This document shows, piece after piece, positions 8,794 through 19,039 of a DNA stretch of 35,219 nucleotides (position 1 is its first letter; every line of letters starts with the position of its first letter). The DNA lies in the NCBI GenBank assembly GCA_022823305.1, contig JAJDXK010000080.1:1-35219 (forward strand), given 5' to 3'. The notes under the pieces were generated by a model. That model was given only the letters and a program-made list of their open reading frames with translations, was not told where the DNA came from and did not search any database. The position numbers and the translations under genes are program-made. Origin of the DNA: Alphaproteobacteria bacterium (lineage in GTDB: Bacteria > Pseudomonadota > Alphaproteobacteria > UBA828).

Positions 8794-9452
8794 TTGCGCG
8801 TGCCTGCCGCCGGATCGGCATCGAGAGCGAGATTCCGCAGCCCTGGAAGCGCGCCAGATGGGCCGCAGCGCTCGCCCTGCTGCTCGCCCTGCCCCTGCCT
8901 CTCTCGGGCTGCATCGAGTTCTTCGTCGGCGCGGCGGCGACCACCGGCATCGCGATCGCGGAGGAGCGCTCCGTCGGCAACGCGGTCGACGACCTGACCA
9001 TCCGGGGCGAGCTCAACCACCTGTTCTTCCAGGAGAACGTCGAGCTCTACCAGAACGTGTCGTTCAGCGTGATCGAGGGCCGCGTCCTGCTCAAGGGCAG
9101 CGTGCCGACGCCCGAGGACCGCGTCAACGCGTTGCGCCTCGCCTGGCAGGCCGGCGGGGTCCGCGAGGTGATCAACGAGATCCAGGTGACCGACGAGAGC
9201 GGCATCCTGGACTATGCGCGCGACACCTGGATCTCGGCGCAGCTCAAGGGCTTTCTCCTGGTGGACGTCGACGTGCTGTCCATCAACTACAGCGTCGAGA
9301 CCGTGAACGGCACGGTCTACCTCATGGGAATCGCGCAGGACGAGGAAGAGTTGGCGCGGGTGATCGAGCATGCCCGCAGCATCGAGGACGTGAAACGCGT
9401 GGTGAGCCACGTGATCACGAAGGACGACCCGCGTCGCCCGGATACGCCCTGA
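8760..9452 (+). CDS. Double-BON-domain lipoprotein (DolP/YraP-like)
   Basis: 230-residue predicted outer-membrane lipoprotein. A lipobox LPLSGC places the lipidated Cys at residue 51 after an unusually long N-terminal extension; ATG 8760 was chosen, ATG 8736 is an alternative in the same frame, and both overlap the end of yraN. Two BON domains follow (about 78-143 and 152-219), each with a central EGRVLLKGSV or NGTVYLMGIA strand, the arrangement of E. coli DolP, which binds phospholipid at division sites. Placement after yraN matches the E. coli yraN-diaA-dolP order minus diaA. Residue +2 is Ile, compatible with outer-membrane sorting. Confidence 0.85.
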   Translation: MAPRAQRGRSLIARACRRIGIESEIPQPWKRARWAAALALLLALPLPLSGCIEFFVGAAATTGIAIAEERSVGNAVDDLTIRGELNHLFFQENVELYQNVSFSVIEGRVLLKGSVPTPEDRVNALRLAWQAGGVREVINEIQVTDESGILDYARDTWISAQLKGFLLVDVDVLSINYSVETVNGTVYLMGIAQDEEELARVIEHARSIEDVKRVVSHVITKDDPRRPDTP

Positions 9453-9522
9453 TGGCCCACACCGCGACCCGACGCGCGGGTGGCCGGCGCCGTCGCCCGC
9501 GCCGCCGGGCGGAGTCCCGACA

Positions 9523-10350
9523 TTGGCCGTAGTTGCGATCAAGCGCGCGCTGCGCACGGTCGGCGCCAGTGCCGACGAGGAGATCGACCTGGCGGACACC
9601 GCGCTGCTGCTCGGCGCCCTCGACCAGCCGAGCGCGTCGCTCGACCACTACCGCGACCATGTCGGCCGGCTCGGCGCCGACGTAGGGGCGCTCGCCCGGG
9701 CCGACGAGCCGCTGGAACGCCGCCGACGCCACCTCAACGCCGTGCTCTTCGATGCGCACGGCTACGCCGGGGACAGCGAGAGCTACGACGCGCCCGAGAA
9801 CGCGAACCTGCTGCAGGTCATCGACCGCCGCGCGGGCCTCCCGGTCAGCCTCGGCATCCTCTACATCCACGCCGCCCGCGCCCAGGGCTGGGCGGTGGAC
9901 GGGCTGGCCTTCCCCGGCCACTTCCTGGTGCGCATGGACGAGGGCGACCGCCGCGTGATCGTCGATCCATTCCACCGCGGCCAGGCGCTGGAGGCCGGCC
10001 ACCTGCGCGGCCTACTCAAGCAGTTCCAGGGCGCCGATGCGGAGCTCAGGCCCGCCCACTATGCGCCGGTGGGCAACCGGGCGATCCTGCTCAGGCTCCA
10101 GAACAACATCAAGAGCCGCGCCGTCCAGACGGGCGACGAGGCGCGCGCCGCCGCCATCCTCGAGCGCATGCTGCTGATCGCGCCGGAGGCCGGCGTGCTC
10201 TGGCACGAGCTCGGCACGCTGCGCGCCCGGCTCGGCACCATCAAGAGCGCGGTGGAGGCGCTGCAGCGCTGTCTCGACTGCCCGCTGCCCGAGGCTGCCC
10301 GCGCCCGCGCCGAGGCGACGCTCGCGACGCTGACGGCGAGCCTCCACTGA
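9523..10350 (+). CDS. SirB1-like transglutaminase-core/TPR protein
   Basis: 275-residue soluble protein of the SirB1 family. The start is TTG at 9523, supported by GGAG eight bases upstream and by the absence of a better in-frame start. The transglutaminase-like core contains NLLQVIDRRAGLPVSLGILY (95-114) and FPGHFLVR (130-137, His133). No catalytic Cys is evident at the usual place, so enzymatic activity is doubtful. Residues about 195-270 form two TPR-like helical hairpins. The family has been tied to signalling, but the role here is unknown. It is followed 13 bp later by gshB. Confidence 0.8.
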   Translation: MAVVAIKRALRTVGASADEEIDLADTALLLGALDQPSASLDHYRDHVGRLGADVGALARADEPLERRRRHLNAVLFDAHGYAGDSESYDAPENANLLQVIDRRAGLPVSLGILYIHAARAQGWAVDGLAFPGHFLVRMDEGDRRVIVDPFHRGQALEAGHLRGLLKQFQGADAELRPAHYAPVGNRAILLRLQNNIKSRAVQTGDEARAAAILERMLLIAPEAGVLWHELGTLRARLGTIKSAVEALQRCLDCPLPEAARARAEATLATLTASLH

Positions 10351-10363
10351 GCGGGCCTGAGCC

Positions 10364-11311
10364 ATGAGCCTCGCCGTGGCGATCCAGATGGACCCGATGG
10401 AGGCCATCGACATCGAGGCCGACAGCACCTTCGTGCTCGCGCTGGAGGCCCAGGCCCGGGGGCACCGGCTGTTCCACTACCTGCCCCGGCATCTCTCGCT
10501 CACGGCCGACGGCCCGGTGGCGTCGGTGCGCCCCCTGGAGGTGCGGCGCAAGGCCGGCGACCACTTCACCCTGGGCGCCGCCGAGACCGTGGCGCTGGTC
10601 ACCATGGACGTGGTCCTGATGCGCCAGGACCCGCCCTTCGACATGGCCTACATCACTGCCACCCACATCCTGGAGCACATCCACCCCGGGACGCTGGTGG
10701 TGAACGATCCGGTCCATGTGCGGAACGCGCCGGAAAAGCTCTTCGTCACGCGCTTCCCCGCGCTGATGCCGCCGACGCTCATCACCGCCGCGCGCGACAT
10801 GATCCTCGACTTCCGCGCGCGCCACGGCGACATCATCCTGAAGCCCCTCTTCGGCAACGGCGGCGCCGGCGTCTTCCACGTGGGGCCTGAGGACGAGAAC
10901 CTCAACGCGCTGCTCGAGATGTTCGAGGCGATCTCCCGCGAGCCGATCATCGCCCAGGCCTACGTGCCGGCGGTGCGCGCCGGCGACAAGCGCATCATCC
11001 TGGTGGAAGGCGAGCCCGTGGGCGCGGTGAACCGCGTGCCGGCCAAGGGCGAGGCGCGGGCCAACATGCACGTGGGCGCCCGCCCGGACAGGACCGTGCT
11101 GAGCGAGCGCGACCGCGAGATCTGCGCCGCCATCGGGCCGGCGCTGCGCGAGCGCGGCCTGATCTTCACCGGGATCGACGTGATCGGCGGCTTCCTCACC
11201 GAGATCAACGTCACCTCGCCCACCGGCATCCAGGAAATCGACCGGCTCGACGGCGCCTGCCTCGAGGCCCTGATCTGGGACGCCATCGAGGCCCGGCTGG
11301 GGCGGTCCTGA
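10364..11311 (+). CDS. gshB: Glutathione synthetase
   Basis: 315-residue enzyme joining gamma-glutamylcysteine and glycine with ATP, the last step of glutathione synthesis. Bacterial GshB features: an N-terminal [25 protein letters not shown] (85-96), NDP (114-116), the ATP-grasp lysine and glycine loop [12 protein letters not shown] (160-171), and a C-terminal [12 protein letters not shown] near the metal site. Length matches the family. It closes the rsmI-yraN-BON-sirB1 block; rsmI-yraN-gshB linkage recurs in alphaproteobacteria. Its stop lies 10 bp from the convergent GFA-family gene. Confidence 0.95.
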   Translation: MSLAVAIQMDPMEAIDIEADSTFVLALEAQARGHRLFHYLPRHLSLTADGPVASVRPLEVRRKAGDHFTLGAAETVALVTMDVVLMRQDPPFDMAYITATHILEHIHPGTLVVNDPVHVRNAPEKLFVTRFPALMPPTLITAARDMILDFRARHGDIILKPLFGNGGAGVFHVGPEDENLNALLEMFEAISREPIIAQAYVPAVRAGDKRIILVEGEPVGAVNRVPAKGEARANMHVGARPDRTVLSERDREICAAIGPALRERGLIFTGIDVIGGFLTEINVTSPTGIQEIDRLDGACLEALIWDAIEARLGRS

Positions 11312-11321
11312 GCACCGCTCC

Positions 11322-11729
11322 TCAGCTCTCCTCCCCCGGGTGCCGGAGCGGCGTGGGCCCGCGGTCCTCGAGGCTCCAGCTGGCGCCGTCGAGCGCGATC
11401 ACCCGCATGGCCGTCACCGTGCCGGGGTCGAGGCATAGCGCGTTGACGCTGTAGCTGTCCGGCGCCGAGCGCGGCACGTAGAAGGACTTCACGCCGCAGA
11501 CCGTGCAGAACAGGTGCTCGGCCACACGCGTGCCGAAGCGGTAGCTGCGCAGCGTGTCCGCGCCTGAGAGCAGGGTGAAGCGCTGCTGCGGCACCACCAG
11601 GTGGCGGTATCCGCTCATGCGGCAGATCGAGCAATCGCAGTCGAGCACCTCGATTGCGGCCGGCGCCCCGCAGGTGAAGCGCACCGCGCCGCAGTGGCAG
11701 CCGCCCGCATGGGTGACGAGCGCGGACAC
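11322..11729 (-). CDS. GFA/CENP-V family zinc protein
   Basis: 135-residue protein of the Gfa fold with its Cys clusters intact: CHCG (Cys11, Cys13), CDCSIC (Cys31, Cys33, Cys36) and CTVCG (Cys75, Cys78), binding two zinc ions in relatives. Named after a proposed S-hydroxymethyl-glutathione synthase, but most members have unknown substrates and the founding activity is disputed. Being convergent with gshB is suggestive of thiol metabolism but not proof. Confidence 0.88.
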   Translation of the reverse strand: MSALVTHAGGCHCGAVRFTCGAPAAIEVLDCDCSICRMSGYRHLVVPQQRFTLLSGADTLRSYRFGTRVAEHLFCTVCGVKSFYVPRSAPDSYSVNALCLDPGTVTAMRVIALDGASWSLEDRGPTPLRHPGEES

Positions 11730-11805
11730 CGCTCAGGGCCTCGGGGCGGATCTGGAGGGCGGCACGCGCATCCCGGCCGTCTCCCCTGGGTGCGGTGGAG
11801 AGGCG

Positions 11806-11831
11806 CCCGCGCCGACGCCGGAGGGCGCGGG
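11806..11831 (-). terminator. GC-rich hairpin just 3' of tRNA-Gly
   Basis: Perfect 8-bp stem (11806-11813 with 11824-11831) and 10-nt loop starting 4 nt after the tRNA CCA. There is no T-tract, so it may be a weak terminator or a 3'-processing structure. Confidence 0.3.
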
Positions 11832-11834
11832 TGA

Positions 11835-11909
11835 TGGAGCGGGCGATGGGATTCGAACCCACGACCCCAACCTTGGCAAGGTTGTGCTCTACCCCTGAGC
11901 TACGCCCGC
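11835..11909 (-). tRNA. tRNA-Gly (anticodon GCC), CCA encoded
   Basis: Cloverleaf on the minus strand. The acceptor 5' arm GCGGGCG (11909-11903) pairs with CGCCCGC (11845-11839), discriminator U at 11838 and genomic CCA at 11837-11835. The anticodon GCC is read from 11877-11875 in a TTGCCAA loop, and the T-arm contains GGGTTCGAATCCC. It reads GGC/GGU glycine codons. There is no sign of an integrated element at its 3' end. Confidence 0.97.
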
Positions 11910-11924
11910 GCCCCGTGCGGCTCG

Positions 11925-11952
11925 ATACTACGCGAACGAACCGGGCGCACAA
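11925..11952 (-). promoter_or_regulatory. Candidate promoter of tRNA-Gly
   Basis: On the minus strand TTGTGC (11952-11947), a 16-bp spacer and TAGTAT (11930-11925) end 15 bp before the mature tRNA 5' end, leaving the short leader usual for tRNA genes. Confidence 0.4.
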
Positions 11953-12287
11953 GACGCAATCCCGCTGACGCAAGCCCGACACGAAAGCGTCCTGCGAGGC
12001 GCGCATCGTCGGCCCACCGGCAGATGGCGATTGACGCCGGGCGGTGCCGGATGTAGGAGGACGCGTACCAAGAACGCCGCGCGCCGCACGCGTGCGGCAT
12101 CGGGTCCGAAGGCGGGTTCCCCCGGCAGCCGCGACAGGGCTGTCACGCCGCCGAAGGAGCACGACCCTGCACCATCTCTCTTGCCTGTGATGCGCGGTAG
12201 CCGGCGCCATGCGGCGCAGCGATGCTCCGCTGCGCGGGCGCGCACGAACGCTCGGCCTTATGTCCGTGCCGCGATGGAGGACAACCA
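11953..12287. other. Intergenic region upstream of the DEAD-box helicase gene
   Basis: 335 bp without a supportable gene. A weak promoter-like pair, TTGACG (12031-12036) and TAGGAG (12054-12059, 17-bp spacer), lies about 230 bp before the helicase. If used, it would give a long 5' leader, which is usual for cold-responsive helicase mRNAs; this is inference only. Confidence 0.4.
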
Positions 12288-13733
<1,446 letters not shown>

Positions 13734-13770
13734 ACTTCCCCGACGCTTCCTGATCTCCCTGAGGTGCCGA

Positions 13771-13791
13771 CCGGTCCGCTTCGCGGCCCGG
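13771..13791. terminator. Hairpin between convergent genes
   Basis: An 8-bp stem with one T-C mismatch and a CTTCG loop lies between the helicase stop and the amidohydrolase stop. It lacks a T-tract on either strand, so it is a tentative bidirectional terminator. Confidence 0.3.
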
Positions 13792-13825
13792 CTCGCGTCA
13801 TGTCTCACACCCTGGAAGCCGCCGA

Positions 13826-15058
13826 TCAGAGGGCGTTCTTGCAGAACCGGCCGTCCTTCATGATCACCGGGATGTGACACCCCTGCTCCTGCAGCAGGCC
13901 GAGGTCGCGGGCCGGGTCGCCGTCCACCACCAGGATGTCCGCGACCGCGCCCGGCGCGATGGTGCCGAGCTCGCCGGCCCGCCCGATCAGCGCCGCGTTG
14001 ACAGAGGTGGCCGAGCGCAGCACGTCGAGCGGCGTCAGCACCTCGGCGCGGATCAGGAACTCGCGGCTCTGCTGGTCCTGCAGCGGGCCGAGCAGGTCGG
14101 TGCCGAAGCCCATGGGCACGCCGGCGGCGCGGCAGATCTCCAGCGAGCGGAGCCCCTCCTCGCCCAGGTTCCCGAGCTTCTCGGCGAACACCTTGGGCAG
14201 CCCGAACTCGGCGCCCGATTCGATCATGGCAAAGATCGTCACCAGCGTCGGCACCACGAAGGCGCCCGCGCCGGCCGCAGCCTCCGCCGCGCCCGCGTCG
14301 ATCAGGGTGCCGTGCTCGATGGAGCGAACGCCGAGGGCCGCACAGCGGCGCACCGCGCTTGCCGTGTGCGCGTGCGCCATCACGTAGGTGCGGCGCGTCG
14401 CGGCTTCCTCCACGCCGGCCCTGATCTCCTCGTCGGAATACTGGTCCATCCAGATGGGGTCTGCCGGCGAGAGCACGCCGCCCGAGACCATCATCTTGAT
14501 CTGGTGCGCGCCCTTGCGCAGCTCCTCCCGCGCCGCGAGGCGCACCGCGTCGACACCGTCGGCGACGCGGGTAATCGGACCGTGATAGCCGGCGGCGCAG
14601 GCGCAGGGCTCGAAGCGGGTCTGGCCGCGCATGTCGCCGTGGCCGCCGGTCTGACTCAGCCCGCGCCCTGCGAAGAGGATGCGGGGGCCCGCGATGAGGC
14701 CGCGGTCTGTCGCGAGCGCGAGGCCGAGGTCGGCGCCGCCGGCGTCGCGCACCGTGGTGAAGCCCCGCCTGAGCGCACCCTCCAGGTTGTGCCGGGCGTG
14801 CTGGTAGAGCAGCGACGCCGGCATGTCGTCGATGGAGGGGATGTCGAGATCGACGAGACAGGCGTGGAAGTGCGCGTCGATCAGCCCCGGCATCAGCGTG
14901 CGGCCGGCGCAGGCCACGCGCTCGGCATCGGCAAGGCCTGCGACCGCGCCGTCGGCGACCTCCCTGATGCGGCCGTCGGCCACCACCACGGTGGCGCCCT
15001 CGCGCGGCTCGGCCGAGGCGCCGTCGAATACCCGGCAGTCCTCGAACAGGATCGTCAC
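13826..15058 (-). CDS. Metal-dependent amidohydrolase
   Basis: 410-residue TIM-barrel amidohydrolase of the imidazolonepropionase/Xaa-Pro dipeptidase-like group. GTG at 15058 was chosen because GGGGAG precedes it and the next residues (MTILFEDCRVFDG) match the usual family start; extending to 15124 adds only arginine-rich sequence. Metal and catalytic residues are present: DAHFH (His63, His65), Lys188 in QIKMMVSGG, His229, His249 in SIEHG and Asp321 in GFGTD. These give a binuclear site with a probable carboxylated lysine. Related enzymes hydrolyse dipeptides or cyclic amides; the substrate here is unknown. Last gene of a three-gene hydrolase operon. Confidence 0.87.
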   Translation of the reverse strand: MTILFEDCRVFDGASAEPREGATVVVADGRIREVADGAVAGLADAERVACAGRTLMPGLIDAHFHACLVDLDIPSIDDMPASLLYQHARHNLEGALRRGFTTVRDAGGADLGLALATDRGLIAGPRILFAGRGLSQTGGHGDMRGQTRFEPCACAAGYHGPITRVADGVDAVRLAAREELRKGAHQIKMMVSGGVLSPADPIWMDQYSDEEIRAGVEEAATRRTYVMAHAHTASAVRRCAALGVRSIEHGTLIDAGAAEAAAGAGAFVVPTLVTIFAMIESGAEFGLPKVFAEKLGNLGEEGLRSLEICRAAGVPMGFGTDLLGPLQDQQSREFLIRAEVLTPLDVLRSATSVNAALIGRAGELGTIAPGAVADILVVDGDPARDLGLLQEQGCHIPVIMKDGRFCKNAL

Positions 15059-15083
15059 CAGAGCGCTCCCCGCCGCCCGCCAC

Positions 15084-16841
15084 CTACCAGCCGAGCGCGT
15101 AGGCGGGCCGGCGCGGGTCCGCACCGGCCGAGATGATGCCTCGCTCCAGGTCCTGCACCAGCACGCACATGGCGCCGGCGGGCCAGGCCCACTCGGGCCA
15201 CCACTCCACCCCGTGTCCCCATCGGGCGAGTGCGGTGCCCGCAGCCTCGGGAATGCGCGCCTCCAGCATCAGCCTGTTCGGGTGGTAGTCGTGCGGCTCG
15301 AAGGAGTTGGGGAAGCTCATGGTGGCGAAGCGCGGCGCCTCGACCGCGGCCTGCGGGTTCATGCCGTAGGTCACGACGTTCACGAAGGTCTGCAGCATCG
15401 CCTGGATCTGCACGTCCCCGCCGGGCGTACCGAAGGGCATGACGAAGGCGCCCTCCCTGATCGCGAGCGCCGGATTGGGCGTGAGCCTCGGGCGCTTGCC
15501 GGGGGCGACGCTCGAGGCATGCGCGGGGTCGGCCCAGGACTGCGCGCCGCGCGAGGAGGCGCAGAGTCCGGTGCCGGGGATCACAGGGGAATCGAAGGAG
15601 ATGTCGCTCGGCGTCGCCGAGAAGACGTTGCCCTCGGCGTCGATGGCGCAGACGTAGGAGGTGTCGTGCGCGGCCTCCGCCGGCCCGGCCGCGGCATCCG
15701 GCAGCGCGCGCACCTCCCCTTCGCCCCCGTGGGGATCGCCCGCCGGCGGCATCTCGGGCCACGCCTCGTGCGCGCGGATAAGGGCGCGGCGGCGGGCGAT
15801 GTAGGCGTCGGAGAGGAGCGCGGCCGTCGGCACGTCGACGAAGCGCGGGTCGCCGATCCAGCGCTCGCGGTCGGCGAGGGCCAATTTCAGCGCCTCCGCC
15901 ATCATGTGCAGGGCTTCGGCGCTGTTGTGACCGTGGCTTGCCAGCGCATCCGTGTCGAGCAGGCGGAGCGCCTGCAGCAGCGTCGGCCCCTGGCACCAGG
16001 AACCGCAGGCATAGACATCCGTTCCCGCGACCGAGACCCGCTCGGGGGGCTCCACGGCGACGCGGAAGGAGGCGAGGTCCTCTTCCGTCAGCAGGCCGCC
16101 GTTCTCCCGGTGATAACGGGCGATGGCGGCCGCGATGTCGCCCCGGTAGAAGGCCGCGCGCGCGGCAGCAAGCCCGGCGGCACGGTCGCCGCCGGCCGCG
16201 CGCTCCTCGTCCGCCATGTACTGCAGCGAGCGCGCGAGGTCCGCCTGCACGAAGACATCGCCCGCGGCTGGCGGCGTGCCGCCCGGCAGGTAGATCGCCG
16301 CGTTGGAGGGCCAGCGGCGGTATGACTCGGCCTTGTTGGCGATCACCGTCGCCATCAGGGGGTACATGACGAATCCGTCCCGCGCGAGGCGGATCGAAGC
16401 CGCGGCCACCTCGCCGAAGCTCATGGTGCCGTGGCGCTCCAGCGCGGTGATCCAGGCATCGGGCGCGGCCGGCACGACGGAGCGCAGCACGCCCGGCGGA
16501 ATGTGCCCGTCGTGCTCGCGCTGGAAGAGGTCGGGGGTGACCGCGGCGGGCCAGGTGCCGAGGCCGCTGATGGTCTCCACCCGCCCGGTCTTCGCGCTGT
16601 AGAGGATGATCGGCGCGACGCCCGCGACGTTGACCAGGTCGCTGTGCACGACGCCGAGCGCGATGCCGGCCGCAACGCCCGCGTCGATGGCGTTGCCGCC
16701 GGCCTCCAGAACCGCGAAGCCCGCTTCGGCCGCGAGATAGTGCCCGGCGACGATGGCGTGGCGGTGGGCGCGGATCACCGGCCGGGCGGCGTCGGTCGCC
16801 TCCGGGTCGAAGCGCGCGTACTCGCTCTCGCGCCCGCTCAC
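15084..16841 (-). CDS. Gamma-glutamyltransferase-family Ntn hydrolase
   Basis: 585-residue protein of the GGT family, cytoplasmic by appearance because no signal peptide is seen. GTG at 16841 overlaps the upstream stop in a GTGA. GGT landmarks: AGGNAIDAGVAAGIALGVV (47-65), TEEDLASF (252-259), PGTGLCAS (422-429) and TPGGDVQIQAMLQ. The autocleavage nucleophile aligns with Thr394 in HDTSYVCAIDAEGN; the usual TTH is replaced by TSY, a variant known to me from GGT-like amidohydrolases rather than classical glutathione-degrading enzymes. The oxamate amidohydrolase HpxW belongs to such a branch. Substrate uncertain. Confidence 0.85.
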   Translation of the reverse strand: MSGRESEYARFDPEATDAARPVIRAHRHAIVAGHYLAAEAGFAVLEAGGNAIDAGVAAGIALGVVHSDLVNVAGVAPIILYSAKTGRVETISGLGTWPAAVTPDLFQREHDGHIPPGVLRSVVPAAPDAWITALERHGTMSFGEVAAASIRLARDGFVMYPLMATVIANKAESYRRWPSNAAIYLPGGTPPAAGDVFVQADLARSLQYMADEERAAGGDRAAGLAAARAAFYRGDIAAAIARYHRENGGLLTEEDLASFRVAVEPPERVSVAGTDVYACGSWCQGPTLLQALRLLDTDALASHGHNSAEALHMMAEALKLALADRERWIGDPRFVDVPTAALLSDAYIARRRALIRAHEAWPEMPPAGDPHGGEGEVRALPDAAAGPAEAAHDTSYVCAIDAEGNVFSATPSDISFDSPVIPGTGLCASSRGAQSWADPAHASSVAPGKRPRLTPNPALAIREGAFVMPFGTPGGDVQIQAMLQTFVNVVTYGMNPQAAVEAPRFATMSFPNSFEPHDYHPNRLMLEARIPEAAGTALARWGHGVEWWPEWAWPAGAMCVLVQDLERGIISAGADPRRPAYALGW

Positions 16842-18106
16842 GGCTCGGCCCGGTTGGCGAGATCGACGAGGCAGGCGGCCAAGGTCTGGGCGCCGGCGGC
16901 GAGGTCGGCGGGCGTCGCGTTCTCCGCCTCGTTGTGGCTCAAGCCCCGCTCGCATGGCACGAAGATCATGCCGGTCGGGCAGAGATGATTGATGTGGCCC
17001 GCGTCGTGGCCGGCGCCCGAAGGCATCCGCATCACCGAGTGGCCGAGGCTTGCCGCGTAGCGCTCCACCATGTCGATCACCGCCGGGTCGAATGCCAGGG
17101 GCGCGTTGTCGATGGTCGGGCGGACGCTGACCGCGCAGCCGCGGGCGTTGGCCCGGCACACGGGCTCGATCTCGGGCCTGATGCGCGCGATCACCGCAGG
17201 GTCGGGGTGGCGGAAGTCGATGGTGAAGAGCACGCGGCTCGGCACCGTGGCGGGCGAGCCGGGGTGGCAGTCGAAGCGGCCTACCGTGAAGCGCACCGTG
17301 TCGGTCTCGTCGGCCATGAGTCCTTCGAGCGCGTGGACCATGGCGACCGCCGCCTTGAGCGCGTCCCTGCGCCACCTGAGCGGGGTGGTGCCGGCGTGCG
17401 CCTCCTCGCCGCTCACCTCCACGGTGAACCAGTAGAGGCCCTGAATCCCGGTCACCGCGCCGATGGTGGTGCCGGCGCTTTCCAGTCTTGGTCCCTGCTC
17501 GATGTGCGCCTCGACGTAGGCCGCGAAGGGATGGCCGAAGGGGCGCTGCGGTAGACCCGGCGTCGACGCGAGGGTCTCGGCCAGCGCGTCCTCCAGCGTC
17601 ACGCCGTCCCGGTCGACGGTGCCGAGCTGGTCCTCGAGTTCGAGCACGCCGGCGAAGACCGCAGAGCCCATGGCGCCGGGCTGGTAGCGCCCGCCCTCCT
17701 CGTTGGTCCAGGCGACGAGGTCGATGGGTCGCTCGGTCTCGACGCCGGCCTGCGCGATGGCCTCCAGCGCCTCGAAGCCGCCGACCACGCCGTAGGCGCC
17801 GTCGAACTTGCCGCCGCGCGGCTGGCTGTCGAGATGGCTCCCCGTCACCACGGGCGCCGCGTCCGCCTGTCGGCCGGGGCGGCGGATGTAGAGGTTGGCG
17901 ATGCCGTCGGTCGCGACCTCGAAGCCGCGCTCGCCCGCCCACTCCACCATCAGCCTGCGGGCGGCCCGGTCCTCGTCGGAGAGCGCGGCGCGGTTGACCC
18001 CGCCCTTCGCGGTGGCGCCGATCTCCGCCATCGCCATCTGGCGAGTCCAGAGCCTGGCCTCGTCCACCGCCGCCGCGGCCGCGAGCGCCTGAGCCTGTGC
18101 GTCCAT
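16838..18106 (-). CDS. M20-family amidohydrolase (N-carbamoyl-amino acid hydrolase / allantoate amidohydrolase type)
   Basis: 422-residue zinc hydrolase of the HyuC/AllC/beta-ureidopropionase group, which releases ammonia and CO2 from N-carbamoyl compounds. ATG at 18106 follows GGGAGG. Metal ligands and family motifs: GSHLDSQPRGGKFDGAYG (His91, Asp102), TNEEGGRY (Glu136/Glu137), EAHIEQGP (His201), SGAGHDAGH (363-371) and GLSHNEAE (His391). The central segment (about 215-330) is the dimerisation domain. Sequence alone does not separate carbamoyl-amino acid from allantoate substrates. First gene of the operon with the GGT-like protein and the amidohydrolase. Confidence 0.88.
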   Translation of the reverse strand: MDAQAQALAAAAAVDEARLWTRQMAMAEIGATAKGGVNRAALSDEDRAARRLMVEWAGERGFEVATDGIANLYIRRPGRQADAAPVVTGSHLDSQPRGGKFDGAYGVVGGFEALEAIAQAGVETERPIDLVAWTNEEGGRYQPGAMGSAVFAGVLELEDQLGTVDRDGVTLEDALAETLASTPGLPQRPFGHPFAAYVEAHIEQGPRLESAGTTIGAVTGIQGLYWFTVEVSGEEAHAGTTPLRWRRDALKAAVAMVHALEGLMADETDTVRFTVGRFDCHPGSPATVPSRVLFTIDFRHPDPAVIARIRPEIEPVCRANARGCAVSVRPTIDNAPLAFDPAVIDMVERYAASLGHSVMRMPSGAGHDAGHINHLCPTGMIFVPCERGLSHNEAENATPADLAAGAQTLAACLVDLANRAEP

Positions 18107-18305
18107 CGCCCACCTCCCGCTCCGCACCGTAGAGCAGGGCGCGGCGCAAGCAAAGCTGGCGTCCGGCAAGACGGGTACCGGGCCGCAGGCCCGGCCGGCG
18201 CGACCGCGCCGGCGCGCCGAACGGTGCGAAAGCCAAGCGAGCGTCGCGCGTCCACGCGCGCGAGCGCGCGATGCGAGCGCCCGGCGCCTGAGGGATATGA
18301 AAGGG

Positions 18306-18971
18306 TTAGCCGCGCTTGCGGCAGAGGGTGAGGCCGTCGCCCAGGGGCAGCATGGCGATGGTCACGCGCGCGTCGTCCCTGATCTTCTTGTTCAGCGCAT
18401 CGACGACGTGGGTGTTCTCGCTCCAGCGCTCGCGCTCGGCGACCTGGCCCATGTGGAAGCTGTTGTCGATGAGCACCAGCCCGCCGGGGCGGAGCAGCGC
18501 GAGGCAGTGCTCGTAGTAGGCGTCGTAGCCCGACTTGTCGGCGTCGATGAAGGCGAAGTCGTAGGCGCCCTCGCGGCCTTCGGCGCGGAGCGCGGCGAGG
18601 CTCTCGCGCGCATCGCCGAGGCGCAGCTCGATCCGCTCGGCGAGCCCCGCCTCGGCCCAGAAGCGCCGCGCCGTCCCGGTATAGTCCGCGTTGATGTCGA
18701 GCGCGGTGAGCCGGCCCTCCGGCCCCATCGCCTGGGCCACGACGAGCGCGCTGTAGCCGGTGAAGACGCCGACCTCCAGCGCGCGGCGGGCGCCGCTCAG
18801 CTCCACCAGAAGCGCCATCAGCGCGCCCTGCTCGGGCGAGATCTGCATCACCGCCCACTCGTGACCGGCGGTCTCCGCGCGCAGGCGGCGCATCGTCCCG
18901 GTCTCGCGCACGCCGTGGGCGAGCAGATAGTCGTGCAGCGCGCCGGTGAGCGCGGTCGGGCGGGCGGACAT
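18306..18971 (-). CDS. Class I SAM-dependent O-methyltransferase
   Basis: 221-residue member of the CCoAOMT-like O-methyltransferase family (Methyltransf_3). SAM-binding motif I is LEVGVFTGYSAL (65-76), followed by TALDIN (89-94), the metal-binding FIDADKSGYD (141-150) and LIDNSFHMG (167-175). Relatives use a divalent metal to methylate catechol-type hydroxyls; the natural substrate of bacterial homologues is usually unknown. It lies 69 bp downstream of the membrane protein gene on the same strand, and 199 bp upstream of the M20 gene with only very GC-rich sequence between. Confidence 0.9.
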   Translation of the reverse strand: MSARPTALTGALHDYLLAHGVRETGTMRRLRAETAGHEWAVMQISPEQGALMALLVELSGARRALEVGVFTGYSALVVAQAMGPEGRLTALDINADYTGTARRFWAEAGLAERIELRLGDARESLAALRAEGREGAYDFAFIDADKSGYDAYYEHCLALLRPGGLVLIDNSFHMGQVAERERWSENTHVVDALNKKIRDDARVTIAMLPLGDGLTLCRKRG

Positions 18972-19039
18972 GAGCGTTCCCGAAGGCGGTAGCGGACGCG
19001 CCGGTCATAGCACGGCCCGTCATCCGGGAGGAACGGGTG

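Noticed and set aside
11835..11909. tRNA-Gly as the attachment site of a mobile element
   Set aside because: No integrase, repeat of the tRNA 3' end or foreign gene is found beside it; both neighbours are ordinary chromosomal genes.
15084..18236. A single 1050-codon open frame spanning the GGT-like gene and far upstream
   Set aside because: Only the part after GTG 16841 encodes GGT-like sequence; the upstream part is an Arg/Gly-rich shadow of the M20 gene in another frame.
18130..18300. GCGCGC-rich palindromic stretch between the M20 and O-methyltransferase genes
   Set aside because: Simple alternating GC sequence gives many small palindromes by chance; no defined hairpin with a T-tract or repeat structure.
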